NCBI RefSeq assembly: GCF_024518675.1 | Contig: NZ_JANIGL010000001.1 | Span: 248,001-312,000 of the forward strand | Direction: 5' to 3' | DNA length: 64,000 nucleotides | Source: Pseudoalteromonas shioyasakiensis | GTDB taxonomy: Bacteria > Pseudomonadota > Gammaproteobacteria > Enterobacterales > Alteromonadaceae | Shown: positions 55,422-64,000 of the stretch, piece after piece | How positions within the stretch are numbered: position 1 is the first letter of the stretch | How the letters are laid out: every line of letters starts with the position of its first letter | Notes under the pieces: model-generated | The model's input: the letters and a program-made list of their open reading frames with translations, nothing else | Told to the model about the DNA's origin: nothing | The model's database searches: none | Made by a program: the position numbers and the translations under genes

Positions 55422-56444
55422 TTGAAATTTCGAGTTCTTTTATTTGGTGTCTTTTGTACTTTTGCTGGCATCAGTACACAAGCAATTAGCGCTAATGTTA
55501 TTGCTGAGCATGTCACTATGGAGCGGGCAAAAGAGCAAGTACAGGCTGTTGGTAATGCTGAAGCAATTCGTTCGGTTACACTTTATCCTGCGGTGGGGGA
55601 CAAAGTGACCGCGGTTCATTTTAAGCCTGGCGATAAAGTGACTGCAGGGCAAGTATTACTAGAGTTAGATTCACGTAGACAAAAAGCTGCGTTACAAGAA
55701 GCGAGAATAAAATTAGCCGATAGCCAGCGAATTCAAACTCGTTTAATGCAAAGCCATGCAAAGGGGGCTGTACCTCAAAGTGACTTAGATGATGCTAAAA
55801 CAATCACCGAGCTGGCTAAAGTGACCGTTACTCAAGCCCAAACTGAGTTTGAAGACCGTCAAGTGCGTGCCCCTTTTGATGGCATTATGGGCCTGACTGA
55901 TATTGAGGTAGGTGATCGGATCACACCGCAAACAGCAATCGCTACTATTGATGATACTCGTGCATTGTATATTAATTTTAATGCACCTGAATCTGCTATT
56001 AGCATGTTACGCAACAAGGGCGGTGTACGTGTTTTACCATGGCAAAGTGCTCAGTCAGTCGATGCTGAAATAGCGTACTTAGATTCTCGAATTGACCCAC
56101 AAACACGTACTCTTCGGGTCAAAGCAAAACTAGATAATTCAAATAATGAGTTTTTACCCGGCATGAGCTTTCGTGTTCACATTGAAGTGCTTGGACAACG
56201 TTTTGCTGCTGTGCCAGAAGCCGCTTTATTGTGGGGCGCAACAGGTCCCTATGTATGGACAAGCGTTGATAACAAAGCAACACGGGTAGACGTTAAAATT
56301 GAACAACGCCTTGCTGGGCGCTTATTAGTATCAGGGCCACTAGGTAAAGATGATATTTTAGTTGTTGAAGGTGTACAGCGTTTACGAGCACAACAAGCGC
56401 TTAGCTTTCAATCACCACTTGCAGGCACTCAGGAGTCGCTATGA
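55422..56444 (+). CDS. RND efflux periplasmic adaptor (membrane fusion protein)
   Basis: The 340-residue adaptor has a signal peptide (ending near ISA, residue 24), a split lipoyl/barrel-sandwich domain (VGDKVTAVHFKPGDKVTAGQVLLELD and APFDGIMGLTDIEVGDRI), a short coiled-coil hairpin (about 80-140), a beta-barrel and a membrane-proximal domain. It would bridge the RND pump to an outer-membrane channel. The start is TTG with AGG 8 bases before it. It overlaps the pump gene by 4 bases. Confidence 0.93.
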   Translation: MKFRVLLFGVFCTFAGISTQAISANVIAEHVTMERAKEQVQAVGNAEAIRSVTLYPAVGDKVTAVHFKPGDKVTAGQVLLELDSRRQKAALQEARIKLADSQRIQTRLMQSHAKGAVPQSDLDDAKTITELAKVTVTQAQTEFEDRQVRAPFDGIMGLTDIEVGDRITPQTAIATIDDTRALYINFNAPESAISMLRNKGGVRVLPWQSAQSVDAEIAYLDSRIDPQTRTLRVKAKLDNSNNEFLPGMSFRVHIEVLGQRFAAVPEAALLWGATGPYVWTSVDNKATRVDVKIEQRLAGRLLVSGPLGKDDILVVEGVQRLRAQQALSFQSPLAGTQESL

Positions 56445-59400
56445 AACAGCAACCTATGATGCAAGACTTGCCGTCAATGGCAATACGCCGGCCTGTGCTA
56501 ATTGTTGTTCTTAACTTATTAATAATAATCGCAGGTATAGCCGCAATTGCAGGTGTTGAAGTCAGGGAGTTACCAGATGTTGATACCCCTAGGATCACCG
56601 TTTCTGCTTCGTTTCCTGGTGGCTCACCTGAGACAGTCGATACTGAGGTCACCAGTAAACTTGAAGGCGCTGTTGCCCGCGTTAGTGGGGTTAAAACCAT
56701 TCGTGCGCAAAGTGAAGAAGGTAATGCCCGCATTGTTGTGGAATTCAGACCAGGTATCAATTTAGATGATGCTGCAAATGAAACGCGTGAGTCTGTAGCA
56801 CGTGTACAGCGAGAGCTTCCTGAAGAAGTCGAGCGGGTATCGATTATTAAAGCAGATAACGACGCCGAAGCCGTTGTCTCTTTAACTGTATCAAGCGAAT
56901 CTTTACCTCTTGAAGCTTTAACAGAATTGGTTGAAGTTGATTTAGCACCACAATTTTTAACTATACCAGGTGTAGCTGATGTGCGATTAAATGGTGACCG
57001 TCAACGGGTTTTACGTGTTCGCCTTGATCCACTTAAACTCACCAGTTTTAATTTAACCGTGCCTGATGTGGCAGAAGTGCTGCGCCAAGCACCGTTTGAT
57101 GTACCTGCTGGGAGTTTAAAATCTACGGATCAGCAAGTTATCGTCCGCGCAGATGCAACCTCTATTACAGCTGAGCAAGTGGCAGATATCATAATACGAG
57201 AAGATACTCGCATTGGTGACATAGCCGCGGTTTATTTTGGCCCTGCTGATCCACGTTCTATGGTACGTTTAAATGGCAAACCTGTGATCGGTATGGAAGT
57301 TATCCGACAGGCGCAATCAAATACTATCGAAATTTCAGATGAAGTCCTTAGGCTGCTTGAAAAAATGAAAGTTCGATTTCCTGAGCTTGAGTTTACTTTA
57401 ACATCTGATGACGCGCAGTTTATTCGCAGCTCTGTAGACGAAGTGATCAGCTCACTGATTTTAACCATTTTGTTGGTGGTGATTACCTTATGGGTATTCA
57501 TTGGCTCATGGCGTGCAACCTTAGTGCCTGCTTTTGCCATTCCTGTTGCTTTAGTGGGCTCTTTAGCATTAATTTGGGCGCTTGGTTTTTCAATTAATAT
57601 TCTTACTTTATTAGCCCTTGTGCTAGCAACCGGGCTGATTGTGGATGATGCCATTGTGGTAAGTGAAAATATTCAGCGTCAGCGAGGGTTAGGCCTTGGC
57701 CGTCGTGCAGCGGCCGTGGTGGGAACGCGAGAAGTATTTTTTGCTGTTATAGCAACAACAGCTGTGTTGGCGGCGGTGTTCGTGCCGATTGCGTTTTTAC
57801 CTTCTACAGCAGGGCGTTTATTTAGAGAGTTTGGTGGTGTGTTAGCCGGCGCAGTGATCATTTCAAGTTTTGTTGCGTTATCTTTAGTGCCTGCGCTGAC
57901 CTCTAAACTTAAATTAAAACAAGGGGGCTGGCATCCATTTGCAAAACTGGGTCATTGGCTTGCGGGTATATATACTAAAACCATCCATTGGGTGCTTGAT
58001 CACGCATGGTTAACGTTTGTAGCCTCTTTATTGGTTGCGGCAGGCTCTGGTGCACTTTATTTAAATTTAGACAACGAATTATTGCCAAGTGAAGATCGCG
58101 GTAAAATCAGAATTTTCTCGCGAGGTCCTGATGGCGTAGGCCTAAACTTTATGGACCGCCAAGCTATTCAAATGGAGGATATTTTACTTCCTTATGTTGA
58201 AAGTGGTGAGATTGAATCTATTTATACCGTAGTGGGGCAATGGGATCCAAATATTGTGTTTATTACGGTGCCATTAAAGCACTGGGATGAGCGTCATTTC
58301 ACACAGCAAGAAATTATCGATAAAATTCGCGAACCACTCGGGGCTATTCCTGGCGCTGCTGGGCGGCCTAATGGCTCCAATAGTTTAAACCTACGTGGCC
58401 AAGGTGGGGGCATTGAGCTGGCTTTACTTGGGCAGGATTACAAACGTATTTTCACTGCCGCACAAAAGTTTGCTGCAGAAGTTGAGCAGGCTATTCCTGG
58501 GGTTGGTAATGTCAGAGTGTCTTATCAACCATCTCAACCGCAACTACGGGTGAATATCGATAGACGCCGAGCAGAAGAGCTTGGGGTTGCACTGAGTGAT
58601 ATCGCAATCACATTACGCGCGGCAATTAATGGGGATGACATTGCTGATTTAAATATTGGCGATCAATCTGTGCCTATTATGTTGCAAGCGCAAAACCAGA
58701 CGATTCGTGATCCAAGTGATTTAGCCAATTTATATATTAGCGCGAAAAACAACCAGTTAGTTCCGTTAAGTAGTGTGGCGCATATAACCGAAGAAGGGGT
58801 TGCAGCAGAGCTTGAACGTCATGCTCAACGTCGTGCTATTGAGCTTGATATGGAACTACCAACAGATATGAGTATTGCTGAGCTTGTTACCCAGTTACGT
58901 GATATCTCAGAGCAATCATTACCTAGTGGAATTAGTCTTGCGTTCAAAGGTGAAGCATTAACCTTTGAAGAAACGTCTAATGAAGTGCTCATGACCTATG
59001 TACTGGCCTTTTTGATTGTATTTTTAGTATTAGCTGCGCAATTTGAAAATGTAAATAGTGCTGTAGTGGTGATGATCACAGTACCATTTGGTATTACGTC
59101 GGCGATACTAGCCTTGTATTTAACAGGTACTTCACTCAATATTTATTCTCAAATTGGCTTAGTTATGTTGATAGGGCTTATCGCAAAAAATGCGATTTTA
59201 CTTGTTGAGTTTGCCGATCAGTTACGGGATCAAGGGATGACAGTGAGAAAGGCAGTAGAGCAGGCTGCATTAGTAAGATTAAGACCAATTACAATGACCT
59301 TGATCTCAACATTACTTGGTGCATTACCGCTAATTATGTCTAGCGGCGCAGGTGCCGAAGCTCGTAACGCTATAGGTTGGGTTGTGTTTGGGGGCTTAGC

Positions 59401-59518
59401 GCTAGCGGTGTTATTTACTTTATATTTAACGCCGGTTATTTACCTTGGATTAGCGCGTTTTACTAAGCCGCGTGGTGATGAAACGAAGCAATTAGCGCAG
59501 GAGTTAGAGCAAGCCTAA
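56441..59518 (+). CDS. RND multidrug efflux permease
   Basis: A 1025-residue inner-membrane pump of the hydrophobe/amphiphile efflux type: 12 membrane helices and two large periplasmic loops. The proton-relay aspartates D402 and D403 are in TM4 (TGLIVDDAIVV), and a conserved lysine is in TM10 (GLIAKNAILLVEF). It is close in pattern to MexF/AcrD-like marine pumps but has no partner TolC gene nearby, so it must use a channel encoded elsewhere. The substrate is unknown. Confidence 0.94.
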   Translation: MKQQPMMQDLPSMAIRRPVLIVVLNLLIIIAGIAAIAGVEVRELPDVDTPRITVSASFPGGSPETVDTEVTSKLEGAVARVSGVKTIRAQSEEGNARIVVEFRPGINLDDAANETRESVARVQRELPEEVERVSIIKADNDAEAVVSLTVSSESLPLEALTELVEVDLAPQFLTIPGVADVRLNGDRQRVLRVRLDPLKLTSFNLTVPDVAEVLRQAPFDVPAGSLKSTDQQVIVRADATSITAEQVADIIIREDTRIGDIAAVYFGPADPRSMVRLNGKPVIGMEVIRQAQSNTIEISDEVLRLLEKMKVRFPELEFTLTSDDAQFIRSSVDEVISSLILTILLVVITLWVFIGSWRATLVPAFAIPVALVGSLALIWALGFSINILTLLALVLATGLIVDDAIVVSENIQRQRGLGLGRRAAAVVGTREVFFAVIATTAVLAAVFVPIAFLPSTAGRLFREFGGVLAGAVIISSFVALSLVPALTSKLKLKQGGWHPFAKLGHWLAGIYTKTIHWVLDHAWLTFVASLLVAAGSGALYLNLDNELLPSEDRGKIRIFSRGPDGVGLNFMDRQAIQMEDILLPYVESGEIESIYTVVGQWDPNIVFITVPLKHWDERHFTQQEIIDKIREPLGAIPGAAGRPNGSNSLNLRGQGGGIELALLGQDYKRIFTAAQKFAAEVEQAIPGVGNVRVSYQPSQPQLRVNIDRRRAEELGVALSDIAITLRAAINGDDIADLNIGDQSVPIMLQAQNQTIRDPSDLANLYISAKNNQLVPLSSVAHITEEGVAAELERHAQRRAIELDMELPTDMSIAELVTQLRDISEQSLPSGISLAFKGEALTFEETSNEVLMTYVLAFLIVFLVLAAQFENVNSAVVVMITVPFGITSAILALYLTGTSLNIYSQIGLVMLIGLIAKNAILLVEFADQLRDQGMTVRKAVEQAALVRLRPITMTLISTLLGALPLIMSSGAGAEARNAIGWVVFGGLALAVLFTLYLTPVIYLGLARFTKPRGDETKQLAQELEQA

Positions 59519-59534
59519 AAAATTTAAGCTGGCG

Positions 59535-59566
59535 ATCGGCTATTTTTCTTTGAAAAAATAGCCGAT
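59535..59566 (+). terminator. Stem-loop after the RND pump gene
   Basis: A 13-bp stem (59535-59547 with 59554-59566; GATCGGCTA with TAGCCGAT plus A/T pairs) starts 17 bases after the stop. The T run is within the stem, not after it, so this is a weaker terminator candidate. Confidence 0.5.
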
Positions 59567-59609
59567 TAAGCTCACAATCAAGAAAATGCTTTAATAAACG
59601 GACAGTGTA

Positions 59610-61508
59610 ATGCAAGCCGAACATGTTGATATCGCCAGTTTCCTCAGTGAGCATGCCCCCTTTGATGACTTACCAGAAGATGCCCTAAATCACATTGCCT
59701 GCCAAGTTGAGGTTTCGTATTATCGTGGGCAAACGACAATCCATGAATATGGCGATGATATAAGTGATTTATACGTAATTCGTAGTGGTTCTGTTGAAAC
59801 CTATCGTCGCGATGGGGATCTTGATAATCGCCTGACTGTCGGCGGCATATTCGGTCAAATGGGCTTATTAATGAACCGAAAGGTTCGTTATCCTGCTAAA
59901 GCGCTCGAAGATACCTTACTGTATTGTATTAATATTGATATTTTTACTGAATACTGTGATAAATATGAAGCATTTGCTGATTACTTTGAGGCTAATGGTA
60001 CGGTAAGACTTCATCAAGCAATCATTGAACAAGCAGACAGTAATGATTTAACAACAGCTAAGGTTAAATCTTTACTGCATCGAGATGTCGTTACTGTGGC
60101 AAAAGATGCCAGCATACAGTATGTCGCCCAAGTAATGACCGATGAGTCGGTTTCTTCTGTACTGGTTACTGATATTGATAAACCGATTAGCGATGATCCA
60201 GAAGACGATGATGGCCAAGTGGTTGGCATTATCACTGATCGTGACTTACGCAGTAAAGTACTTGCGCAAGGCTTAGATTACGGCACATCAGCACAACAAA
60301 TAATGCAAACAGACTTGGTGTTGTTAGATAGCAACGCGTACGTGTTTGAAGCAGTTCTTGCTATGCTAAGGGACAACATCCACCATTTACCTGTGGTCGT
60401 AAAGAAAAAGCCGATAGGTGTTATTTCACTGTCTGATATCTTACGCTACGAATCACAAAGCAGCTTATTACTTGTTCGCGGCATTTTAGCGCAACCCTCG
60501 GTTGAAGATCTGGCTTACTATGCCCGCCAGCTGCCAAATGTATTTGTCCGTATGGTCAATGAAGATGCAAATTCACATATGATAGGCACGGCAATGGCTG
60601 TAATTGGCCGAACCTTCAAACAACGATTATTAACCCTTGCAGAAGAACAACTTGGCCCACCGCCTGTGCCTTATTGCTTTATTGCTTTAGGCTCAATGGC
60701 GCGAGATGAGCAGCTCATTGTGACCGATCAAGATAACGCAATTATTCTTGATAATAGCTTTGATGAAGACAAACACGATGACTATTTCCAAAAACTGGCT
60801 GATTTAGTGTGTGATGGCCTAGCATTGTGTGGCTATAAATATTGCGATGGCGAAATTATGGCCTCATTTAAAAAGTGGCGCTTAACTCGAGAGCAATGGC
60901 AGCAGCAATTTGCAGGGTGGATAGCAGAGCCTAAACCGCAAGCATTATTAAATAGCGCTATATTTTTTGATTTAGATGGTGTCCATGGAAAAGTAAAATG
61001 GGCACAAGAACTACAACGCTTTATTGCTAAAGAAGGGCGTAATAATAAACGTTTTTTAGCTAATATGGCCGCTAATGCACGTAATCGCACACCGCCATTA
61101 GGCTTTTTTAAAGACTTTGTACTTGAACATAATGGTCAGCATAAGCGTTCGATGAACTTGAAGCGTCGCGGTACAGCGCCGCTGTCGGATGTTATTCGCG
61201 TACATGCATTGGCTGTGGGCTCACGTAAACAAAACTCATTTGAACGCTTAGAAGATATAATAGACGCTAAGCTGTTGCCTGAGGGAAAAGCGCAAGATTT
61301 ACGTGACGCTCTTGAATACATAGCCATGGTCCGTATTCGCCACCAAGCATGGCAAATAGAGCAACTTAATGAGCAACCCGATAATGACTTAGAGCCGCAT
61401 TTATTATCTCCGTTTGAACAGCGAAATTTAAAAGAAGCCTTTGCAATATTAGATAAAGCGCAAAACTTTCTTAAATTTAAATACTCTGCAAACTCAGGTA
61501 TCAAATAA
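59610..61508 (+). CDS. cNMP-binding/CBS/DUF294 nucleotidyltransferase-like protein
   Basis: A 632-residue cytoplasmic signalling protein. It contains a cyclic-nucleotide-binding domain (about 15-130: FDDLPEDALNHIACQVEVSYYRGQTTI, LYVIRSGSVETYR, GGIFGQMGLL), a pair of CBS domains (about 150-285: VGIITDRDLRSKVL, IHHLPVV), a DUF294 nucleotidyltransferase-like domain (about 330-440; GSMARDEQLIVTDQDNAI from G361, as in GlnD/KNTase folds), and a DUF294 C-terminal domain. The target is unknown. It stops 1 base before the exonuclease gene, so the two are cotranscribed. Confidence 0.92.
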   Translation: MQAEHVDIASFLSEHAPFDDLPEDALNHIACQVEVSYYRGQTTIHEYGDDISDLYVIRSGSVETYRRDGDLDNRLTVGGIFGQMGLLMNRKVRYPAKALEDTLLYCINIDIFTEYCDKYEAFADYFEANGTVRLHQAIIEQADSNDLTTAKVKSLLHRDVVTVAKDASIQYVAQVMTDESVSSVLVTDIDKPISDDPEDDDGQVVGIITDRDLRSKVLAQGLDYGTSAQQIMQTDLVLLDSNAYVFEAVLAMLRDNIHHLPVVVKKKPIGVISLSDILRYESQSSLLLVRGILAQPSVEDLAYYARQLPNVFVRMVNEDANSHMIGTAMAVIGRTFKQRLLTLAEEQLGPPPVPYCFIALGSMARDEQLIVTDQDNAIILDNSFDEDKHDDYFQKLADLVCDGLALCGYKYCDGEIMASFKKWRLTREQWQQQFAGWIAEPKPQALLNSAIFFDLDGVHGKVKWAQELQRFIAKEGRNNKRFLANMAANARNRTPPLGFFKDFVLEHNGQHKRSMNLKRRGTAPLSDVIRVHALAVGSRKQNSFERLEDIIDAKLLPEGKAQDLRDALEYIAMVRIRHQAWQIEQLNEQPDNDLEPHLLSPFEQRNLKEAFAILDKAQNFLKFKYSANSGIK

Positions 61509-61509
61509 C

Positions 61510-62211
61510 ATGACTGCAAACAAAGTTGATTGGCGTGAACGCTATTTACAGCTACAAAATGAGGCGCAAAACCGCTGTATTCAAGCTTATTATCAAGAAG
61601 TCATTGTTGACGGTTCTAGGCCAATAAGTGAAGTTCCTTTAGTCGCGCTAGACTTTGAGACGACCGGTCTAAACTATGGTTCTGATGATATTGTTAGTGT
61701 TGGTTTGATCCCCTTTGATAGTAGACGAATTTACTGTAGAGACAGCCAACATTGGTTAGTCAAGCCACAACAAAAACTAGCCGAAGAGTCTATTGTTATT
61801 CACGGTATCACCCATTCAGAATTAACTCACGCCCCTGACTTTTCAGAAATTATTACGCCTTTATTAAATGCACTAAAAGGCAAGGTAATAGTGGTACATT
61901 TTGCCCCGATTGAGCGACACTTTTTATACCAAGCACTGAAAGCTCGGTTAGGGGAAGGACTTGAATTTGCGGTGATTGATACACTTGAACTAGAGCGGCG
62001 GGCGCTTAAAGCAAGACAGGGGTTAATCGGACGGCTCTTTAATACTAAACTAGACTCTGTTAGGTTGGCTAATTCACGTACGCGCTATTCATTACCTGCG
62101 TACCAAAATCACAATGCATTGAATGACGCATTAGCCACCGCCGAATTATTACAAGCACAATTAGCCCATCATTATCGCCAAGACACACCACTTGGTAATT
62201 TATGGATATAA
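61510..62211 (+). CDS. DEDDh 3'-5' exonuclease, DnaQ-like
   Basis: A 233-residue exonuclease-family protein. The ExoI motif is ALDFETTGL (D48 and E50), ExoII is in IVVHFAPIERHF region with a preceding HGIT sequence, and ExoIII is HNALNDALAT near the C terminus. It resembles the epsilon-like stand-alone exonucleases paired with cNMP/CBS/DUF294 proteins in Vibrio and Shewanella. DNA or RNA substrate is not determinable. It ends at a bidirectional terminator. Confidence 0.9.
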   Translation: MTANKVDWRERYLQLQNEAQNRCIQAYYQEVIVDGSRPISEVPLVALDFETTGLNYGSDDIVSVGLIPFDSRRIYCRDSQHWLVKPQQKLAEESIVIHGITHSELTHAPDFSEIITPLLNALKGKVIVVHFAPIERHFLYQALKARLGEGLEFAVIDTLELERRALKARQGLIGRLFNTKLDSVRLANSRTRYSLPAYQNHNALNDALATAELLQAQLAHHYRQDTPLGNLWI

Positions 62212-62240
62212 AAACGCCGCTAAAAAGCGGCGTTTTTATT
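62211..62240. terminator. Bidirectional terminator between the exonuclease and BCCT genes
   Basis: Stem AAAACGCCGC with GCGGCGTTTT, six-base loop, flanked by A and T tracts, between convergent stop codons. Confidence 0.92.
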
Positions 62241-62254
62241 TTAATGAACTGTGT

Positions 62255-63829
62255 TTAGTTTCTAGGCTCTGTTCTGAGCCCAAGCAATAAGCTGACACAC
62301 ATTAATAATAATACAACAGTAAATGGCAAGCCTGTTGAAACAGCTCCAGCTTGCAGTGCTTCCATTGCTTGCGTACCACCTATCCATAATAATGTTGCGG
62401 CAATTGCACCTTCAACAGTTGCCCAGAAAATACGTTGCGGCACTGGAGCATCGACTTTACCACCTGCGGTGATTGAATCGATAACCAATGAACCCGAATC
62501 AGATGAGGTAATAAAGAACACCAAGACTAACACCACCGCAGTGAAAGAAAGTAGTTTGGCGAGTGGTAGCTCATCAAACATTTCAAACATGGCAAGCGGG
62601 ACTTGTGTTAAGCCATCGGTGCCAAGTTTACCTACACCACTGACAACTTGATCAATTGCGATGCCACCATATATCGACATCCAAAGTACGGTAACCAGTG
62701 TTGGTATTAATAATACCGCGATTAAAAACTCACGAATTGTACGACCTTCTGATACACGCGCAATAAACATACCTACAAACGGTGACCATGAAATCCACCA
62801 AGCCCAATAAAATACTGTCCAGCCGTGCATCCAAGTTTCATCTTCACGGCCATGTGGGTTACTCAGTGGAATGATGTTTTCAACATATCCCATAACCGTG
62901 GTCGGAATATTACCCATTGCAGCAGCAAAGCCAACTAAACAAACAAATAGCATTAAAGCGAATGCGATTAACATATTAATATTACTTAACAGTTTTACGC
63001 CACCATCAATACCGCGTACCACCGAAATGATTGCCAATAAAGTAACCACTGCAATGACTAAAATTTGCAACCCTACACCAGATTCAATACCAAATACATG
63101 ATTGATGCCAGCAGATGCTTGCTGTGCCCCGAGTCCCAGTGAGGTAGCTAAACCGAATAACGTAGCTAATACCGCTAAAATATCAATAATATGACCAGGC
63201 CAGCCCCAGGTTCTATCCCCTAAAATTGGGTAGAATATAGAACGAATTGAAAGTGGTAAGCCTTTGTTATAAGTAAAAAAGGCAAGTGATAATGCAACGA
63301 CTGCATAGATAGCCCACGGGTGTAGACCCCAGTGAAACATGGTTGCACCCATCGCAAGCTTAGCGGCCTCAGGGGTATTAGGAGTTACATTTAATGGGGT
63401 TTCGTACCAACCAGTAAAGTAGGCAACGGGCTCTGCAACCCCCCAAAACATGAGGCCGATACCCATACCTGCAGCAAATAACATTGCCATCCAGGAAAGG
63501 CGAGAGTGAGTAGGACGTGCATTTACGCCACCTAAACGAATTTTACCGTAAGGTGAAAAGATAAGACCAATACAGAACAATAAGAAGATGTTAGCTGACC
63601 ACATTAAAAAGCTATCAAAATTATTTAAAATACTAAATTTGATACCATCTAATGTTGATTTTGCTGACTCCGGATCACTTACTAATACTGCAATTAAAAA
63701 AATTAAAATTAAGCCTGCGCTGGTGCCAAAAACAGGGTTGTGAACATCAAAGCCCCATTTTTGAATATTGTCTTGGCCTACCGTGTAGTCCGTATTATCA
63801 ATACTATATTTGTCATGATTATCACTCAT
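62255..63829 (-). CDS. BCCT-family betaine/carnitine/choline transporter
   Basis: A 524-residue transporter with 12 membrane helices. The BCCT signature is clear: AAGMGIGLMFWGVAEPVAYF (about 115-135) and the aromatic TM8 segment WTVFYWAWWISWSPFVGMFIAR. Such proteins import compatible solutes such as glycine betaine with sodium or protons, fitting a marine cell. The cytoplasmic tails are short, so an osmosensing C-terminal domain like that of BetP is missing. AGAGG precedes the ATG on the minus strand. The 171 bases upstream to the window end show no gene. Confidence 0.94.
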   Translation of the reverse strand: MSDNHDKYSIDNTDYTVGQDNIQKWGFDVHNPVFGTSAGLILIFLIAVLVSDPESAKSTLDGIKFSILNNFDSFLMWSANIFLLFCIGLIFSPYGKIRLGGVNARPTHSRLSWMAMLFAAGMGIGLMFWGVAEPVAYFTGWYETPLNVTPNTPEAAKLAMGATMFHWGLHPWAIYAVVALSLAFFTYNKGLPLSIRSIFYPILGDRTWGWPGHIIDILAVLATLFGLATSLGLGAQQASAGINHVFGIESGVGLQILVIAVVTLLAIISVVRGIDGGVKLLSNINMLIAFALMLFVCLVGFAAAMGNIPTTVMGYVENIIPLSNPHGREDETWMHGWTVFYWAWWISWSPFVGMFIARVSEGRTIREFLIAVLLIPTLVTVLWMSIYGGIAIDQVVSGVGKLGTDGLTQVPLAMFEMFDELPLAKLLSFTAVVLVLVFFITSSDSGSLVIDSITAGGKVDAPVPQRIFWATVEGAIAATLLWIGGTQAMEALQAGAVSTGLPFTVVLLLMCVSLLLGLRTEPRN

Positions 63830-64000
63830 GAAAAACCTCTTTTGTTGTATTTCCGTTTATTTTAATGGTTTATTCAGCTTCGACCCACCAAGATATTATT
63901 TCGAAGACTAACTAAAAATTAGTGTTAGGTTACTTGCTAAAGTGTAGAAGCAAACGAAAAATTGTAAATGTAGAGTCGCTAAAGTGCTGAATTATAGCCA

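Noticed and set aside
1..64000. Search for a novel defence, toxin-antitoxin, secretion or biosynthetic system
   Set aside because: All large frames belong to recognisable core or transporter families. I saw no recombinase, transposase, restriction, toxin-antitoxin or synthase modules; remaining novelty is in small control elements.

Overview
The window looks like ordinary core chromosome of a marine gammaproteobacterium of the Alteromonadales, most likely Pseudoalteromonas or a close relative. Three things point there: gene order (ruvCAB, tolQRAB-pal-cpoB, thrS-infC-rpmI-rplT, comEC-msbA-lpxK-ycaR-kdsB, gltA with sdhCDAB-sucABCD), protein sequences that align by eye with Escherichia coli and Vibrio homologues, and the sodium and osmolyte transporters (NhaD, BCCT) expected of a marine cell. 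The genus is an inference; no 16S gene is present. I see no prophage, insertion sequence, CRISPR array, defence island or biosynthetic cluster.

Layout. 1-1237: 3' half of an FtsX-type ABC permease. 1317-3547: ruvCAB Holliday-junction operon behind a LexA-like box. 3548-4539: a long AT-rich gap with a possible minus-strand small RNA and the tol promoter. 4540-9304: the Tol-Pal envelope operon. 9392-10115: five identical tRNA-Lys genes behind a strong promoter. 10238-16038: nadA, an Nramp-like transporter lacking the usual metal ligands, NhaD antiporter, an esterase and a MAPEG protein. 16054-24685: DUF3360 transporter, ABC exporter, Mpo1-like protein, lipoprotein prolyl oligopeptidase, tRNA-Ser, DUF3010 protein and an endo/exonuclease-fold protein. 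24943-28309: thrS-infC-rpmI-rplT translation operon with an ATT start for infC and a pseudoknot-capable leader before rpmI. 28425-30319: LytS/LytTR-type two-component pair. 30425-33603: divergent pykA and 6-phosphogluconate dehydrogenase around a palindrome-rich control region. 33723-42087: DUF2062 gene, comEC, lipid A/KDO genes, a pseudouridine synthase and tcdA, meeting csdE-csdA head-on. 43439-55003: citrate synthase, succinate dehydrogenase, 2-oxoglutarate dehydrogenase (E2 with two lipoyl domains) and succinyl-CoA synthetase. 55422-59518: an RND efflux adaptor/pump pair. 59610-62211: a cNMP/CBS/DUF294 protein with a DEDDh exonuclease. 62255-63829: BCCT transporter.

The genes fall into functional modules: recombination repair, envelope constriction (Tol-Pal), translation (tRNA-Lys array, thrS operon), lipid A export and KDO activation, tRNA ct6A formation (CsdA-CsdE-TcdA) and an almost complete TCA segment from citrate synthase to succinyl-CoA synthetase. 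Most points of interest are in control regions: the LexA-like box, palindromes at the tol, pykA/gnd and RND promoters, thrS and rpmI leader structures, and the possible small RNA at about 3838-3940. Several starts were moved from the longest open frame using Shine-Dalgarno position and homology: tolQ, tolA, cpoB, infC, msbA, pykA, csdA, sdhD, sdhB, the NhaD gene and the DUF3360 gene. All family assignments come from reading the sequence; no database search was run.
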